Below, piece by piece: positions 43,087 through 53,268 of a DNA stretch of 64,000 nucleotides. The position numbers and the translations under genes are program-made. How positions within the stretch are numbered: the stretch's first letter is position 1; the number at the start of each line of letters is the position of its first letter. Location of the stretch: positions 1 through 64,000 of the forward strand of contig NZ_JAUOEK010000142.1 in NCBI RefSeq assembly GCF_030540835.1. Direction: 5' to 3'. The notes under the pieces are model-generated. The model was not told the origin of the DNA and did no database searches. It saw only the letters and a program-made list of their open reading frames with translations. This DNA comes from Flavivirga aquimarina. Its GTDB lineage: Bacteria; Bacteroidota; Bacteroidia; Flavobacteriales; Flavobacteriaceae.

Positions 43087-43872
43087 TTAATTTGATTTAA
43101 AATATCCTTTCATAATACCTCGATGTGAATTTTTAATAAATTGAAGGATTTCATCACGCTCTGGTGTGGCTTCCATTTCAGCTTCAATAATCTCTGAAGC
43201 TTGAGTGTTATTATAATTCTTTTGATAAAGTATTCTGAAAATATTTTGAATCTCTCTTATTTTTTCTGTTGTAAATCCGCGCCTTCTTAGTCCGACTGAA
43301 TTTATACCTACGTACGATAAAGGTTCGCGAGCTGCTTTTACATATGGGGGTACATCTTTTCTAACTAGAGACCCACCGGTAACAAAAGCATGATTACCTA
43401 CAGATACAAATTGATGTACAGCCGTCATTCCTGCTAAAACAACATGATCTCCTATGGTTATATGTCCGGCAAGTGTGCTATTGTTAGAAAAAATACAATT
43501 ATCTCCAACCACACAATCGTGAGCTATATGGCAATATGCCATGATTAAACAATTATTTCCTATAACTGTTTTCATCCTATCGGTTGTACCTCTATTAATT
43601 GTAACACATTCTCTTATGGTTACATTATTACCAATTTCAACAGTGGTATCTTCATCATTATATTTTAAATCCTGAGGAACAGCCGAAATAACTGAACCTG
43701 GGAAAATATTGCAATTTTTACCTATACGAGCGCCTTCCATAATGGTAACATTACTGCCTATCCATGTGCCTTCACCAATTTTTACATTATTATTAATAGT
43801 TGTGAATGGTTCAATGACTACATTTTTTGCAATTTTTGCACCGGGGTGAACGTATGCTAGTGGTTGATTCAT
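43087..43872 (-). CDS. lpxA: UDP-N-acetylglucosamine acyltransferase
   Basis: A 261-aa left-handed beta-helix enzyme for the first step of lipid A synthesis. Hexapeptide repeats run through residues 1-185; MAYCHIAHDCVVGDNCIFSNNSTLAGHITIGDHVVLAG holds the catalytic His, followed by GGSLVRKDVPPYVKAAREPLSYVGINSVGLRRRGF. It starts 3 bp after the LpxC-FabZ stop. Confidence 0.97.
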   Translation of the reverse strand: MNQPLAYVHPGAKIAKNVVIEPFTTINNNVKIGEGTWIGSNVTIMEGARIGKNCNIFPGSVISAVPQDLKYNDEDTTVEIGNNVTIRECVTINRGTTDRMKTVIGNNCLIMAYCHIAHDCVVGDNCIFSNNSTLAGHITIGDHVVLAGMTAVHQFVSVGNHAFVTGGSLVRKDVPPYVKAAREPLSYVGINSVGLRRRGFTTEKIREIQNIFRILYQKNYNNTQASEIIEAEMEATPERDEILQFIKNSHRGIMKGYFKSN

Positions 43873-43875
43873 ATT

Positions 43876-45282
43876 TTATTTAACTTTAGATATTTGGGCC
43901 ATTAGTTCTGCTTCTGCACAAAGTTTTCCGTTAGAATAGGCATAACCTTGCATATGGCATATACCGCGACGAATAGGAGTAATTAACGAACATTTAAATA
44001 TTAACGTATCTCCAGGTACTACTTTTTGTTTAAATTTAACATTATCCATTTTCATAAAAAAGGTCAGATAATTTTCTGGATCTGGAACAGTGTTTAGCAC
44101 TAAAATACCACCCGTTTGTGCCATAGCCTCTACAATTAAAACACCCGGCATTACAGGCGCTCCAGGAAAGTGACCGGCAAAAAACTGCTCATTCATGGTC
44201 ACATTCTTCATAGCGGTAACGTAATTATCTGTAAGTTCATAGACTTTATCTATTAATAAAAATGGTTGTCTATGAGGAAGCATGGCCATAATTTGAACAA
44301 TATCCATTAAAGGCGGTTGGTTCAAGTCTATGGTTGGCACATTATTGCGGCGTTCGTTTTTTATCATTTTAGACATTTTTTTAGCAAACTGTGTGTTTAC
44401 AAAATGCCCTGGTTTATTTGCTATTATTTTCCCGCGAATTCGAGTGCCTATAAGAGCTAAATCACCTAAAACATCCAGCAGTTTATGTCGTGCCGCTTCA
44501 TTTGGATGGTGTAAAGTTAAATTATCTAAAATACCGTTAGGTTTTACTGCAATGGAGTCTTTTTTAAAGGCCGTTCTTAGTTTTTCCATGGTTTCTGGAG
44601 ATAATGCCTTATCTACATAAACAATGGCATTATTTAAATCTCCGCCTTTAATTAACCCATGCTCTAAAAGCGTTTCAATTTCATGTAAGAAACTAAATGT
44701 ACGAGAATTTGCAATATCTTTTTTAAAGTTTGAAATCCGATTTAAAGTGGCATTTTGTGTACCTAAAACTTTAGTGCCAAAATCTACCATAGTAGTTATT
44801 TGGTATTCTTTAGAAGGCATTACTAAAATTTCACTACCGGTTTCTTCGTCTGTATATGAAACAATATTTGTTATGACAAACTCTTCTCTAAAAGCATCAA
44901 GTTCTATAATACCGGCTTTTTCAATAGCATCCACAAAAAACTTAGAAGACCCATCCATAATAGGTGGTTCTGATGCATCCAATTCAATAATGGCATTATC
45001 AATATCCAGACCCACTAAAGCTGCAAGCACATGTTCTGAAGTTTGTATGGTTACGCCATTTTTCTCTAAACAGGTGCCTCTTTGTGTGTTGGTAACATAA
45101 TTAGCATCTGCTTCGATTATCGGAGCACCTTCTAAATCAATTCGTCTAAAAGCTAATCCAGAGTTAGCACTGGCCGGTTTAAAAGTAAGCGTAACATCTT
45201 TTCCTGTATGTAATCCAACACCCGTTAAAGAAATATCTCCTTTAATGGTTTTTTGTTTTATTTCGGTATTAACTATTCCCAT
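43876..45282 (-). CDS. Fused LpxC deacetylase / FabZ dehydratase
   Basis: A 468-aa bifunctional protein. Residues 1-~300 are LpxC (Zn deacetylase; [33 protein letters not shown] and [23 protein letters not shown] with metal His/Asp). Residues ~318-468 are FabZ ([38 protein letters not shown] with catalytic His/Glu). The fusion is characteristic of Bacteroidetes and ties lipid A commitment to fatty-acid dehydration. It overlaps the end of lpxD by 10 bp. Confidence 0.97.
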   Translation of the reverse strand: MGIVNTEIKQKTIKGDISLTGVGLHTGKDVTLTFKPASANSGLAFRRIDLEGAPIIEADANYVTNTQRGTCLEKNGVTIQTSEHVLAALVGLDIDNAIIELDASEPPIMDGSSKFFVDAIEKAGIIELDAFREEFVITNIVSYTDEETGSEILVMPSKEYQITTMVDFGTKVLGTQNATLNRISNFKKDIANSRTFSFLHEIETLLEHGLIKGGDLNNAIVYVDKALSPETMEKLRTAFKKDSIAVKPNGILDNLTLHHPNEAARHKLLDVLGDLALIGTRIRGKIIANKPGHFVNTQFAKKMSKMIKNERRNNVPTIDLNQPPLMDIVQIMAMLPHRQPFLLIDKVYELTDNYVTAMKNVTMNEQFFAGHFPGAPVMPGVLIVEAMAQTGGILVLNTVPDPENYLTFFMKMDNVKFKQKVVPGDTLIFKCSLITPIRRGICHMQGYAYSNGKLCAEAELMAQISKVK

Positions 45283-46295
45283 TTATTTTTTTCTAAGTCA
45301 TTAATATTTTTCACAATTTTAGGCAAGTTTTTAAAATGCACATAAGATTTGTTATAATCTGTTATTGGTAGTGCTGGAGATCCTTGTAGAACTTCATCAT
45401 CTTTCACATTTCTTGCAATTCCGGATTGTGCTTGTATTTTAACATTGTTACCAATATTAATATGTCCAGCTATACCTACTTGTCCTCCTATCATACAATT
45501 TTCGCCAACTTTAGTAGAGCCAGCTATACCAGTTTGTGCAGCGATCACAGTATTCTCGCCAATCTCTACATTATGTGCAATTTGAATTTGATTATCTAAT
45601 TTAACCCCTTTTCTTATTATGGTAGACCCCATGGTGGCTCTATCGATAGTAGTACCTGCGCCAACATCTACATGGTTTTCTAAAATAACATTTCCTATCT
45701 GGGGTATTTTTTTATAACTACCATCTTGTTGTGGCGCAAAGCCAAAACCATCGGCTCCAATAATAACTCCGGAGTTTATAACGCATGTGCTTCCGATAAC
45801 TGTATCTGAGTAAATTTTGGCTCCTGAAAAAATAATGGTATTCTCTCCAATTACGACATTATCTCCTATATAAGTATTTGCAAATATCTTAACATTATCT
45901 CCAATACTAACGTTTTCGCCTAAATACGAAAAAGCGCCAATATAAATGTTATCGCCATATTTTGCAGATTCTGATATAAAGGAAGGTTGTTCAATCCCTA
46001 CTTTATTAAGTTTTGCCATATTGTAATACTCAAGTAATTTTGTAAAAGAAGCATAGGCGTCCTCAACTTTAATTAACGTGGTAGTAATGTCATTTTCGGG
46101 AACAAAGCTTTTATTAACTATAGTCACCGAAGCTTTTGTAGAATATATGTATTGTGTATATTTAGGATTAGATAGAAAAGTTAAGGAACTGTTAGTGCCT
46201 TCTTCTATTTTAGATAATTTTGAAACTTCTACATCCGGATCCCCTACAATATCACCTTCTAATATTTCTGCTATTTGTTGTGCTGTAAATTTCAC
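45273..46295 (-). CDS. lpxD: UDP-3-O-acylglucosamine N-acyltransferase
   Basis: A 340-aa canonical LpxD: uridine-binding N-terminal domain (about 1-95, [25 protein letters not shown]), hexapeptide beta-helix (about 100-300) with [48 protein letters not shown] and the catalytic His in [25 protein letters not shown], then a short C-terminal helix. It adds the N-linked acyl chain to lipid A precursor. It is the first gene of the lipid A cluster. Confidence 0.97.
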   Translation of the reverse strand: MKFTAQQIAEILEGDIVGDPDVEVSKLSKIEEGTNSSLTFLSNPKYTQYIYSTKASVTIVNKSFVPENDITTTLIKVEDAYASFTKLLEYYNMAKLNKVGIEQPSFISESAKYGDNIYIGAFSYLGENVSIGDNVKIFANTYIGDNVVIGENTIIFSGAKIYSDTVIGSTCVINSGVIIGADGFGFAPQQDGSYKKIPQIGNVILENHVDVGAGTTIDRATMGSTIIRKGVKLDNQIQIAHNVEIGENTVIAAQTGIAGSTKVGENCMIGGQVGIAGHINIGNNVKIQAQSGIARNVKDDEVLQGSPALPITDYNKSYVHFKNLPKIVKNINDLEKNKWE

Positions 46296-46329
46296 ACTGA
46301 AAAGTTTGTAGTTTTTTGTTTGATTGACG

Positions 46330-46337
46330 CAAAAATA
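46330..46337 (-). promoter_or_regulatory. lpxD cluster -7 box TATTTTTG
   Basis: On the minus strand TATTTTTG matches TAnnTTTG, 35 bp before the lpxD start, and is the likely promoter for lpxD-lpxC/fabZ-lpxA-efp-lpxD2. Confidence 0.5.
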
Positions 46338-46453
46338 GGGAAAATGTGTTAAAGTTTTTTCATGAGTAGATACTTATTGTTTTCTATTTACATGCGTAAC
46401 ATTTTATACAGCTCAAATCTTAATTTATACTTTGAAAAATTTGACTATACTTC

Positions 46454-47665
46454 TCACTTAGGATAGCATATATAATGCTTAGTTACTGGTTTTGACAATG
46501 CTTTAAGGTTAAGTTGATCTGACGCTTTAACGATATCTTCAATTTTCCCGGACTTGTGTAAAATATTTATACCTTGATGTTTTAATTGATAGGCTTGATT
46601 GGATATTTTTCCGGTAAACACAAAATATTCTGCTTCTTCCCTACTTACTTTTTGTGAGCTAATTAGATTTTGAATATGTTTTTCAAGGCTTTGTTTTTTA
46701 ACGGTTTTATTCTTCAATTTAATTTTTAATAAATCTCTGTTTATTATCATTTTACTTAAATTGCTAAGTACAAAGTCATCGTGATGCTGCCATTGTTTCA
46801 TGGCAGAAATAATATCGTAATCATCTAATTGAGAAAAGGTATCCAAAGTATTGTCATTAAAATTATCAAGCGTTATTTTATTCTTTAAAAAAAACAATAA
46901 CGCTTGGCTTGCTTCTAACACGACTCCATTATTATGTAATTCTTTAGCTCGCTTTAATACTCTAATTAACAATTGTTCTGCCACCAATCCTGTTTTATGT
47001 AAATAAACTTGCCAATACATAAGACGTCTGGCAACAATAAACTTTTCAACGCTATAAATGCCTTTTTCCTCAACGACTAATTCATCATTTACAACATGGA
47101 GCATAGTGATTAATCGTTCACTATTTATATTACCTTCTGCTACGCCAGTGTAGAAACTATCTCTTTTTAAATAATCGGCTCTGTCCATATCCAATTGTCC
47201 AGAAATAAGCTGGCACAGAAATTTTCTATGATATTCTCCTTTAAATATTTTAATGGCAAGCGTTAAACTTCCGTTAAATTCTTTATTTAATCGTTCCATA
47301 AAAAGCAACGAAATATCTTCATGAGAAACATTATTAACAATGCTGTGCTCCATAGCATGAGAGAAAGGCCCATGACCAATATCGTGCAATAAAATAGCAG
47401 CATAAAGCCCTTTTTCTTCTTCTTTAGAAATCGTAACTCCTTTAAAACGAAGTACATTGACAGCTTGTTGCATTAAATGAACACAACCTATAGCATGATG
47501 AAATCTGGTGTGATGCGCTCCGGGGTATACCAAATAAGACATTCCCATTTGAGTAATTCTACGTAAGCGTTGAAAATATTTATGCTGAATTAAATCGAAA
47601 ATAAGCGAATTTGGAATAGTAATAAATCCGTAAATTGGGTCGTTTAATATTTTAAGTTTGTTCAA
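46454..47665 (-). CDS. HD-domain phosphohydrolase
   Basis: About 403 aa from a TTG at 47665 (MNKLKILNDPIYGFI). The frame is open to GTG 47692, but that codon overlaps a -7 box (TATATTTG, 47699-47692), so the later start is preferred. The HD metal site is seen in RFHHAIGCVH, AAILLHDIGHGPFSHAMEH and SGQLDMDRADYLKRDS, the layout of dGTPase/SAMHD1-like hydrolases. Substrate is not readable; nucleotide hydrolysis is the family norm. It diverges from porX. Confidence 0.9.
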   Translation of the reverse strand: MNKLKILNDPIYGFITIPNSLIFDLIQHKYFQRLRRITQMGMSYLVYPGAHHTRFHHAIGCVHLMQQAVNVLRFKGVTISKEEEKGLYAAILLHDIGHGPFSHAMEHSIVNNVSHEDISLLFMERLNKEFNGSLTLAIKIFKGEYHRKFLCQLISGQLDMDRADYLKRDSFYTGVAEGNINSERLITMLHVVNDELVVEEKGIYSVEKFIVARRLMYWQVYLHKTGLVAEQLLIRVLKRAKELHNNGVVLEASQALLFFLKNKITLDNFNDNTLDTFSQLDDYDIISAMKQWQHHDDFVLSNLSKMIINRDLLKIKLKNKTVKKQSLEKHIQNLISSQKVSREEAEYFVFTGKISNQAYQLKHQGINILHKSGKIEDIVKASDQLNLKALSKPVTKHYICYPK

Positions 47666-47769
47666 ACTTGAAAAGTTAATGTTTATAGACACAAATATAA
47701 TTATATGAGTCTATATAAAGCCATTACAAAAACACAATTATTAAATAAATGATTACTAAAAACATTTGA

Positions 47770-49323
47770 ATGAATACAATACAAATACTTTGGGTAGATG
47801 ATGAAATTGATTTACTAAAACCACATATTTTATTTTTAGAACAACGCAATTATAATGTTACGACATGCAGGAGTGGTTCTGAAGCTATTGATATAATAGA
47901 TGAGAAAAATTTTGATATTGTATTCTTAGACGAGAATATGCCCGGACTTACTGGGCTTGAAACTTTAAATGAAATAAAGGAAAAGCAAGACAACCTTCCA
48001 GTTGTTATGATTACCAAGAGTGAAGAAGAATATATTATGGAGGAAGCCATTGGTAATAAAATAGCCGATTATCTTATAAAACCGGTCAATCCAAATCAAA
48101 TACTATTAAGTTTAAAGAAAAACTTAGACCATTCGCGATTAGTCTCTGAAAAAACAACATCTAATTACCAGCAAGAGTTTCGAAAAATAGCCATGGATTT
48201 ATCTATGGTGAATTCTTATGAGGAATGGGTTAATTTATATCAGAAACTTATTTATTGGGAAATCCAACTTGAAGACATTGAAGACGCAGGTATGTTCGAG
48301 ATTTTAGAGTCTCAAAAAAATGAAGCTAATATTCAATTTGGTAAATTTATAGAAAAAAATTATGCCGATTGGTTTCAACCAAATACGGAGTCTCCAATAA
48401 TGTCTCATATGCTTTTTAAAGAAAAAGTTGCTCCGGAGATTAGTAAAGAACAACCAACTTTATTAATAGTTATAGATAATTTACGCTATGACCAATGGAA
48501 AGTTTTTGAGCCAATAATTAACAATTACTACAAGAAAGTTAAAGAAGATGCCTTTTTTAGCATCTTACCAACAGCCACCCAATACGCCCGTAATGCCATT
48601 TTCTCTGGGTTAATGCCTAGTGATATGGAAAAATTATTCCCGGAATATTGGAAAAACGATACGGATGACGGTGGTAAAAACCTGCACGAAGCAGCCTTTT
48701 TGGAAACACAAATAAAACGACTAGGCTTAACCCATTTAAATTATGATTATCACAAAATTACAAATCTAAAAAATGGCAAAAAACTAGCTGATAATTTTAA
48801 ATCGCTTAAAAAAAATGATTTAACAGTTATAGTATATAATTTTGTTGACATGCTCTCGCATGCCAAAACAGAAATGGAAGTTGTTAAGGAATTAGCTTCA
48901 AACGATAAGGCATACAGGTCTTTAGCGCTGAGTTGGTTTAAAAACTCACCGCTTCTGGAAATGATACAACAGGCACAACAATTAGGATTCAAACTCATTT
49001 TAACAACAGATCACGGAACTATTAATGTTAAAAACCCTTCAAAAGTAATTGGCGATAGAGATACCAGCTTAAACCTTCGTTATAAAACTGGAAGAAGTTT
49101 AACTTATGATAATAAAGATGTATTGGTAATTAAAAATCCAAAAGAAGCTCATCTACCAACTATTAATATGAGTAGTTCTTACATTTTTGCAAAAAGCGAC
49201 TTGTTTTTTGCCTACCCAAATAACTATAATCATTATGTAAGCTATTTTAGAAACACCTATCAACATGGTGGGGTTTCTCTTGAAGAAATGATTATTCCTT
49301 TTGTAGTATTTAACCCTAAATAA
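47770..49323 (+). CDS. porX: PorX-type response regulator with PglZ/alkaline-phosphatase-like domain
   Basis: A 517-aa regulator of the type IX secretion system. The receiver (1-120) has WVDDE, phosphoacceptor Asp in DIVFLDENMPG, and KP in YLIKPVNP. A helical linker precedes a PglZ-like output domain (about 220-515) with LLIVIDNLRYDQWKVF, SILPTATQYARNAIFSGLMP, LILTTDHGTINV and YQHGGVSLEEMIIPF, the metal-binding motifs of the alkaline-phosphatase fold. In Porphyromonas PorX works with the kinase PorY and a sigma factor. tsaE follows 69 bp downstream. Confidence 0.95.
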   Translation: MNTIQILWVDDEIDLLKPHILFLEQRNYNVTTCRSGSEAIDIIDEKNFDIVFLDENMPGLTGLETLNEIKEKQDNLPVVMITKSEEEYIMEEAIGNKIADYLIKPVNPNQILLSLKKNLDHSRLVSEKTTSNYQQEFRKIAMDLSMVNSYEEWVNLYQKLIYWEIQLEDIEDAGMFEILESQKNEANIQFGKFIEKNYADWFQPNTESPIMSHMLFKEKVAPEISKEQPTLLIVIDNLRYDQWKVFEPIINNYYKKVKEDAFFSILPTATQYARNAIFSGLMPSDMEKLFPEYWKNDTDDGGKNLHEAAFLETQIKRLGLTHLNYDYHKITNLKNGKKLADNFKSLKKNDLTVIVYNFVDMLSHAKTEMEVVKELASNDKAYRSLALSWFKNSPLLEMIQQAQQLGFKLILTTDHGTINVKNPSKVIGDRDTSLNLRYKTGRSLTYDNKDVLVIKNPKEAHLPTINMSSSYIFAKSDLFFAYPNNYNHYVSYFRNTYQHGGVSLEEMIIPFVVFNPK

Positions 49324-49392
49324 TCTATTAAAAGCAAAAAACACCGTCAAAATGCTGTTTTTTATTGTTTTTCTAATTTTAAATGATTATAA

Positions 49393-49830
49393 TTGTGTAT
49401 AAAATTTAGTCAATTGGAGATCAGCTACTGTTTGAATGATGTTGAAAGTGTTGCAAAGCAGCTCATTAGTAATGTGAAAACCAAAACATTATTATTTTAT
49501 GGAGATATGGGAGTTGGTAAAACAACACTCATAAAAACGATCGTTAAGATTTTGGGCAGTACGGATGATGTTAGTAGCCCCACATTTTCTATTGTAAATG
49601 AGTATCAATTAGATGATGATAGAATATATCATTTTGATTTATATAGAATAAATGATTTAGAAGAGGCCTTTAATTTTGGAATTGAAGATTATATAGATTC
49701 TAATAATTGGAAATTAATTGAATGGCCAGAAAAGATAACACCAATCTTAGCTGATTCTTTTGATAGAATTGATTTAGAATTAGATGCTAATAATAGAATT
49801 TTAAGATTAAATTTAGAGACAAGTAATTAA
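49393..49830 (+). CDS. tsaE: tRNA threonylcarbamoyladenosine biosynthesis protein TsaE
   Basis: A 145-aa ATPase of the t6A complex (with TsaB/TsaD). The P-loop is GDMGVGKTTLIKTI; VSSPTFSIVNEYQ, IYHFDLYRI and LIEWPEKI are the family signatures. The start is a TTG (MCIKFSQLE); no in-frame ATG lies nearby upstream and later ones would cut the first strand. It sits downstream of porX, as usual in flavobacteria. Confidence 0.95.
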   Translation: MCIKFSQLEISYCLNDVESVAKQLISNVKTKTLLFYGDMGVGKTTLIKTIVKILGSTDDVSSPTFSIVNEYQLDDDRIYHFDLYRINDLEEAFNFGIEDYIDSNNWKLIEWPEKITPILADSFDRIDLELDANNRILRLNLETSN

Positions 49831-49977
49831 CCGAATAACAGCTTATTATACGAATAAATAACAAATAAACCTCCTTTATTTTGAAGTTTTACGGGAAAAC
49901 CACATTGTAAATTTAAAAAACAACTGTTTTTAACATTTTTTTAACATTTTAAGAAATACTTCAAAATAGCCTTTAGT

Positions 49978-49985
49978 TACATTTG
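49978..49985 (+). promoter_or_regulatory. -7 box TACATTTG
   Basis: A TAnnTTTG match 29 bp before the 48-aa ORF at 50014. It marks a transcription unit separate from porX-tsaE. Confidence 0.55.
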
Positions 49986-50013
49986 GGTATATTAATTAAT
50001 AAATCCCTTTAAA

Positions 50014-50160
50014 ATGAAAACTAAAAAGTATGTGATTGCACTAGCAATCTTCGGAGGAATGTTGTTTATGGTTCAAGCTGCTGATGCTTATAACCAAAAT
50101 GGAGAACAAACAGCGAAAATTGACAGAAATAAAATCAAAATACCAGGTCAAGTCCAATAA
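50014..50160 (+). CDS. Small secreted peptide (48 aa) overlapping next gene
   Basis: MKTKKYVIALAIFGGMLFMV leads into QAADAYNQNGEQTAKIDRNK and IKIPGQVQ. It has a clear signal peptide cut after ADA and a ~22-residue Lys-rich mature part. It follows a perfect -7 box. The last 62 bases are also read in another frame as the start of the next gene, so both proteins would be produced from the same stretch. Function is unknown. Confidence 0.65.
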   Translation: MKTKKYVIALAIFGGMLFMVQAADAYNQNGEQTAKIDRNKIKIPGQVQ

Positions 50161-50644
50161 AAAAAACCTTGTTCTTGGTAGTGTAATTGCTACATTTATA
50201 GCAATTACGCCTTATTTTTTTGATTTATATGAAAGTGTTCCAAATACTAAAGTTTGGAACACTTTTTTATTTAATTATGATAGCCAATATTATGGAAGTG
50301 CTAGGGTTTTAGTTTGGACTTTGTTGAATAAAATAATTCCTTTGGTTTTAATATTTATTTGGTTTTTCACTTGTCGGCATTGGTGGTATCATACATTATT
50401 AGTACCAATTGCTATGTATTTATACCAAATTATAATCATACTGAATGACGATTTAAAGTATGTCGATAGTAATCAGGTTTTATATCTAATACCTGTAATG
50501 GCTATAGTGATTCCAACAATATATTTGCTTAGAGCAAGAATATTCAATAAGATTAATGACGCCAACAAAAGTATGCAAGAATTAGAAGATGAATTCAAAC
50601 TATCACCTAAAAACTTCTGGGGGAAAATAAAAGAGTATTTTTAA
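50099..50644 (+). CDS. Hypothetical membrane protein (181 aa)
   Basis: The start is ATG 50099 (MENKQRKLTEIKSKYQVK); the frame is open from 50084. Basic N-terminus, helices at about 26-42, 68-90, 100-118 and 132-150, then a charged coiled tail (RIFNKINDANKSMQELEDEFKLSP). The family is not recognised. It begins inside the 48-aa secreted-peptide ORF and its stop overlaps the convergent beta-barrel gene by 4 bp. Confidence 0.7.
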   Translation: MENKQRKLTEIKSKYQVKSNKKNLVLGSVIATFIAITPYFFDLYESVPNTKVWNTFLFNYDSQYYGSARVLVWTLLNKIIPLVLIFIWFFTCRHWWYHTLLVPIAMYLYQIIIILNDDLKYVDSNQVLYLIPVMAIVIPTIYLLRARIFNKINDANKSMQELEDEFKLSPKNFWGKIKEYF

Positions 50645-53067
50645 TTATTATTTAGTCTATCTCTTTCTTGTAACTCAATTTCTTTTTTGTTGGTATTTAA
50701 CCTAAAGTTTCCAAACTTATAATTAAATCCGAATATGAGCAATCTATTTTCCATTCTCGAATTTAAAAACACGTCCTGATTTAAATATTTAGTAGTTTCT
50801 GTGAAGTTTTGTGTGTTAAAAATATCTGTAACACCGGCATTTAATGATGCTCTATTATCCCAAAATGTTTTTCTTATATTAATATCTAATCCAGATCTAT
50901 TACTTATAATAGAAGGCCCATCTGCTATTGGAGAAATATATCGAAAAGAAACATCAACTGTTAAGCTTTTATCCTTTAGGAAAGATAAATAATTAATTAT
51001 TTGTCCATATAGAGACCATTTATCATTAGTAGCAATTTCATTATTACTTTCTAAAGCGAAAAATTTATTTTCATAATAAAATAATGATGATAGTACATAT
51101 AAATTCCAACGATTAGTTAGTCTAGTGTAGGTAGTGAAATCTAATCCGTAAGAAATACTTCTGTCAATATTGGTGTTTATATATTTTAGGATAGTGTCAT
51201 CATTGTCTTGAAATACTATTTCTAATGTCGGATTATTTTCATTACGGTAATAAACCTCAAAAGTATATGTGTTTTTTAATGTATACCCAAATGTAAAAAC
51301 ATCATCAATTTGTGGTTTTAAATTAGGATCACCAGTTACATAAGCATTGTCATTTAAAAAGTATTTAAACGGGTTAAGCTCATTATACCTTGGTCTATAG
51401 ATACGTTTATTATAATTAAAATATACTTGATTGTTATCGTTTAATTTATACAATAAATAAAACGAAGGAAACAGCTTTAGATAATTATTATTACTCATCA
51501 GATTAGTTGACAGTGAATTTCCTTTAATATTGGTGTATTCTGTTCGTATTCCTGATTTAAAGCTCCAGTGTTCCCAATCTTTTGCATAACTTAGGTATAA
51601 TGCATAATTAGTTTCATCGTATAAAAAAGTATCCGAATTTTGTAAATCTTCAATTCTTTCATCATTTATAAAATTAAACTGATTTAAAATACTCTCAGAG
51701 TTAATATGAGACACCTTAGCGCCTGTTTCAAGTTGGACTGAATTGCTTATTGGTAATTCATAATCTACTTGCCCAGTATATAATTTTATGACCTGGCTTG
51801 AAAATGTTTGAAATCTATTATTCCTTATTAGTACATTATCAGGAAATCGATAATCTGTATCAACATTTTGAAAATTTGAAGCATCATAATTGGTATGATG
51901 CGTACTAACAGACAACTTCTCTCCTGCCCTTTTAAATTTATGAATATAATCTAGTGTAAATGCTAAATTAAAGGTCTCATCCACTTTGCGATTAACAGTA
52001 TTAAAAGTTGAATCTAATTGACTATTTGTATCTAAAACTTCAGTTAAGGAATTTACATAAGTTTTAGTAAGTGCCCTTGGAACTATAAGCATACTTGTTG
52101 AAAAACCCAAGCTATTATTATCATTGATATCATAATCAATATTGGCATTTATATTTTGATTCTCAGTTTTTCGTATTCTTTTATAATCTGTTTCCCAACT
52201 TGAAGTGATTTGATTACTTCCGTCTATAAAATTTATAGATTCATTATTATGTCTATAATCTTTTCTAGGACTAATGCTATAGTTTACATAAGCATTAAGC
52301 TTTTTCGCTTTAAAAAAATGACTCGTTCCAAATGAATATTTAGGGAATTCCGAACCTTGCTTATAATTCCCAAAGACGCTTCCATGATAACCGGCAACAA
52401 TGTTTTTACTAGTTACAATATTTAAAACTGCTCCGCCTTCCGCTTCATATTTAGCAGGTGGGTTTGTAATCACTTCAATAGATTTTACATTCGTAGCAGA
52501 GGTTCCTTCTAAAAGCTGCTGGATTTCGCTTGAAGACAAATGTACTTTTCTATCATTTATATATATAGTGGGTGTTGACTGCTTTATTGTTATAGTGCCA
52601 TCATGTACCAAAACACCGGGAGTATGCTTTAAAACATCTAAAATATTGTCATTTGATAATGTGGAGTTTTCCACATTAAAAACGACACGATCTACCATAC
52701 GGTTAACTGTAGGTCTTTTTGCAACTACAGTAATTCCGTCTAACTCTTCTAGGTTTTCTTCAAGTATAATAGTATCAAAGTGAATATTTCTATCAAGTTC
52801 CACTCTTGTAGAATAAGCTTTAAACCCCAAGAAACTAATCTTTAGAATATAATCGCCGGGGTTTAAGTTTTCTATTATAAAATAGCCTGCCTCATCTGTA
52901 GAGGTACCATACACGGCTTTTGAAATTCCAAGACTTGTAACAACGACATTAGCATATGCTATTGGTTTATTGTTTCCATCTTTTACATTACCATTTACTC
53001 TGAATTCTTGAGAAAAAGATACAAAAGAAAACAGGAGTATAAAATGACAAAATAAATTTTTAATCAT
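50641..53067 (-). CDS. Outer-membrane beta-barrel (TonB-receptor-like) protein
   Basis: An 808-aa protein with signal peptide (MIKNLFCHFILLFSFVSFSQ), CarboxypepD_reg-like domain (about 22-110), plug-like part (about 115-225; DVLKHTPGVLVHDGTITIKQSTPTIYINDRKV, IEVITNPPAKYEAEGGAVLNIVT) and OMP beta-barrel (family often called OMP_b-brl_3). The plug lacks the usual TonB-box context of true transporters, so transport is uncertain. It stands alone in a porX-ald neighbourhood. Ligand unknown. Confidence 0.88.
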   Translation of the reverse strand: MIKNLFCHFILLFSFVSFSQEFRVNGNVKDGNNKPIAYANVVVTSLGISKAVYGTSTDEAGYFIIENLNPGDYILKISFLGFKAYSTRVELDRNIHFDTIILEENLEELDGITVVAKRPTVNRMVDRVVFNVENSTLSNDNILDVLKHTPGVLVHDGTITIKQSTPTIYINDRKVHLSSSEIQQLLEGTSATNVKSIEVITNPPAKYEAEGGAVLNIVTSKNIVAGYHGSVFGNYKQGSEFPKYSFGTSHFFKAKKLNAYVNYSISPRKDYRHNNESINFIDGSNQITSSWETDYKRIRKTENQNINANIDYDINDNNSLGFSTSMLIVPRALTKTYVNSLTEVLDTNSQLDSTFNTVNRKVDETFNLAFTLDYIHKFKRAGEKLSVSTHHTNYDASNFQNVDTDYRFPDNVLIRNNRFQTFSSQVIKLYTGQVDYELPISNSVQLETGAKVSHINSESILNQFNFINDERIEDLQNSDTFLYDETNYALYLSYAKDWEHWSFKSGIRTEYTNIKGNSLSTNLMSNNNYLKLFPSFYLLYKLNDNNQVYFNYNKRIYRPRYNELNPFKYFLNDNAYVTGDPNLKPQIDDVFTFGYTLKNTYTFEVYYRNENNPTLEIVFQDNDDTILKYINTNIDRSISYGLDFTTYTRLTNRWNLYVLSSLFYYENKFFALESNNEIATNDKWSLYGQIINYLSFLKDKSLTVDVSFRYISPIADGPSIISNRSGLDINIRKTFWDNRASLNAGVTDIFNTQNFTETTKYLNQDVFLNSRMENRLLIFGFNYKFGNFRLNTNKKEIELQERDRLNNN

Positions 53068-53268
53068 AAATTATAGTAAAAATGCAAACTTATAAATAAT
53101 TAATTTAAAACATTTTAAGAAAAAACAATAATGATTTTAGTTTTTTTCTTACACAAATGAATTTATGTATTATTTTAGTAATTATTAAAAAAATAAAAGA
53201 TTTATTTTCAGTTTGTATTAACAATATAAAATTTATTTGTAATTTGATTTTTATTAACTAAGCTAACC

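Noticed and set aside
44330-45100. Plus-strand ORFs opposite lpxC/fabZ, and similar long antisense frames opposite leu, fabG and ald
   Set aside because: They are shadows of well-supported genes on the other strand with no protein-like features.
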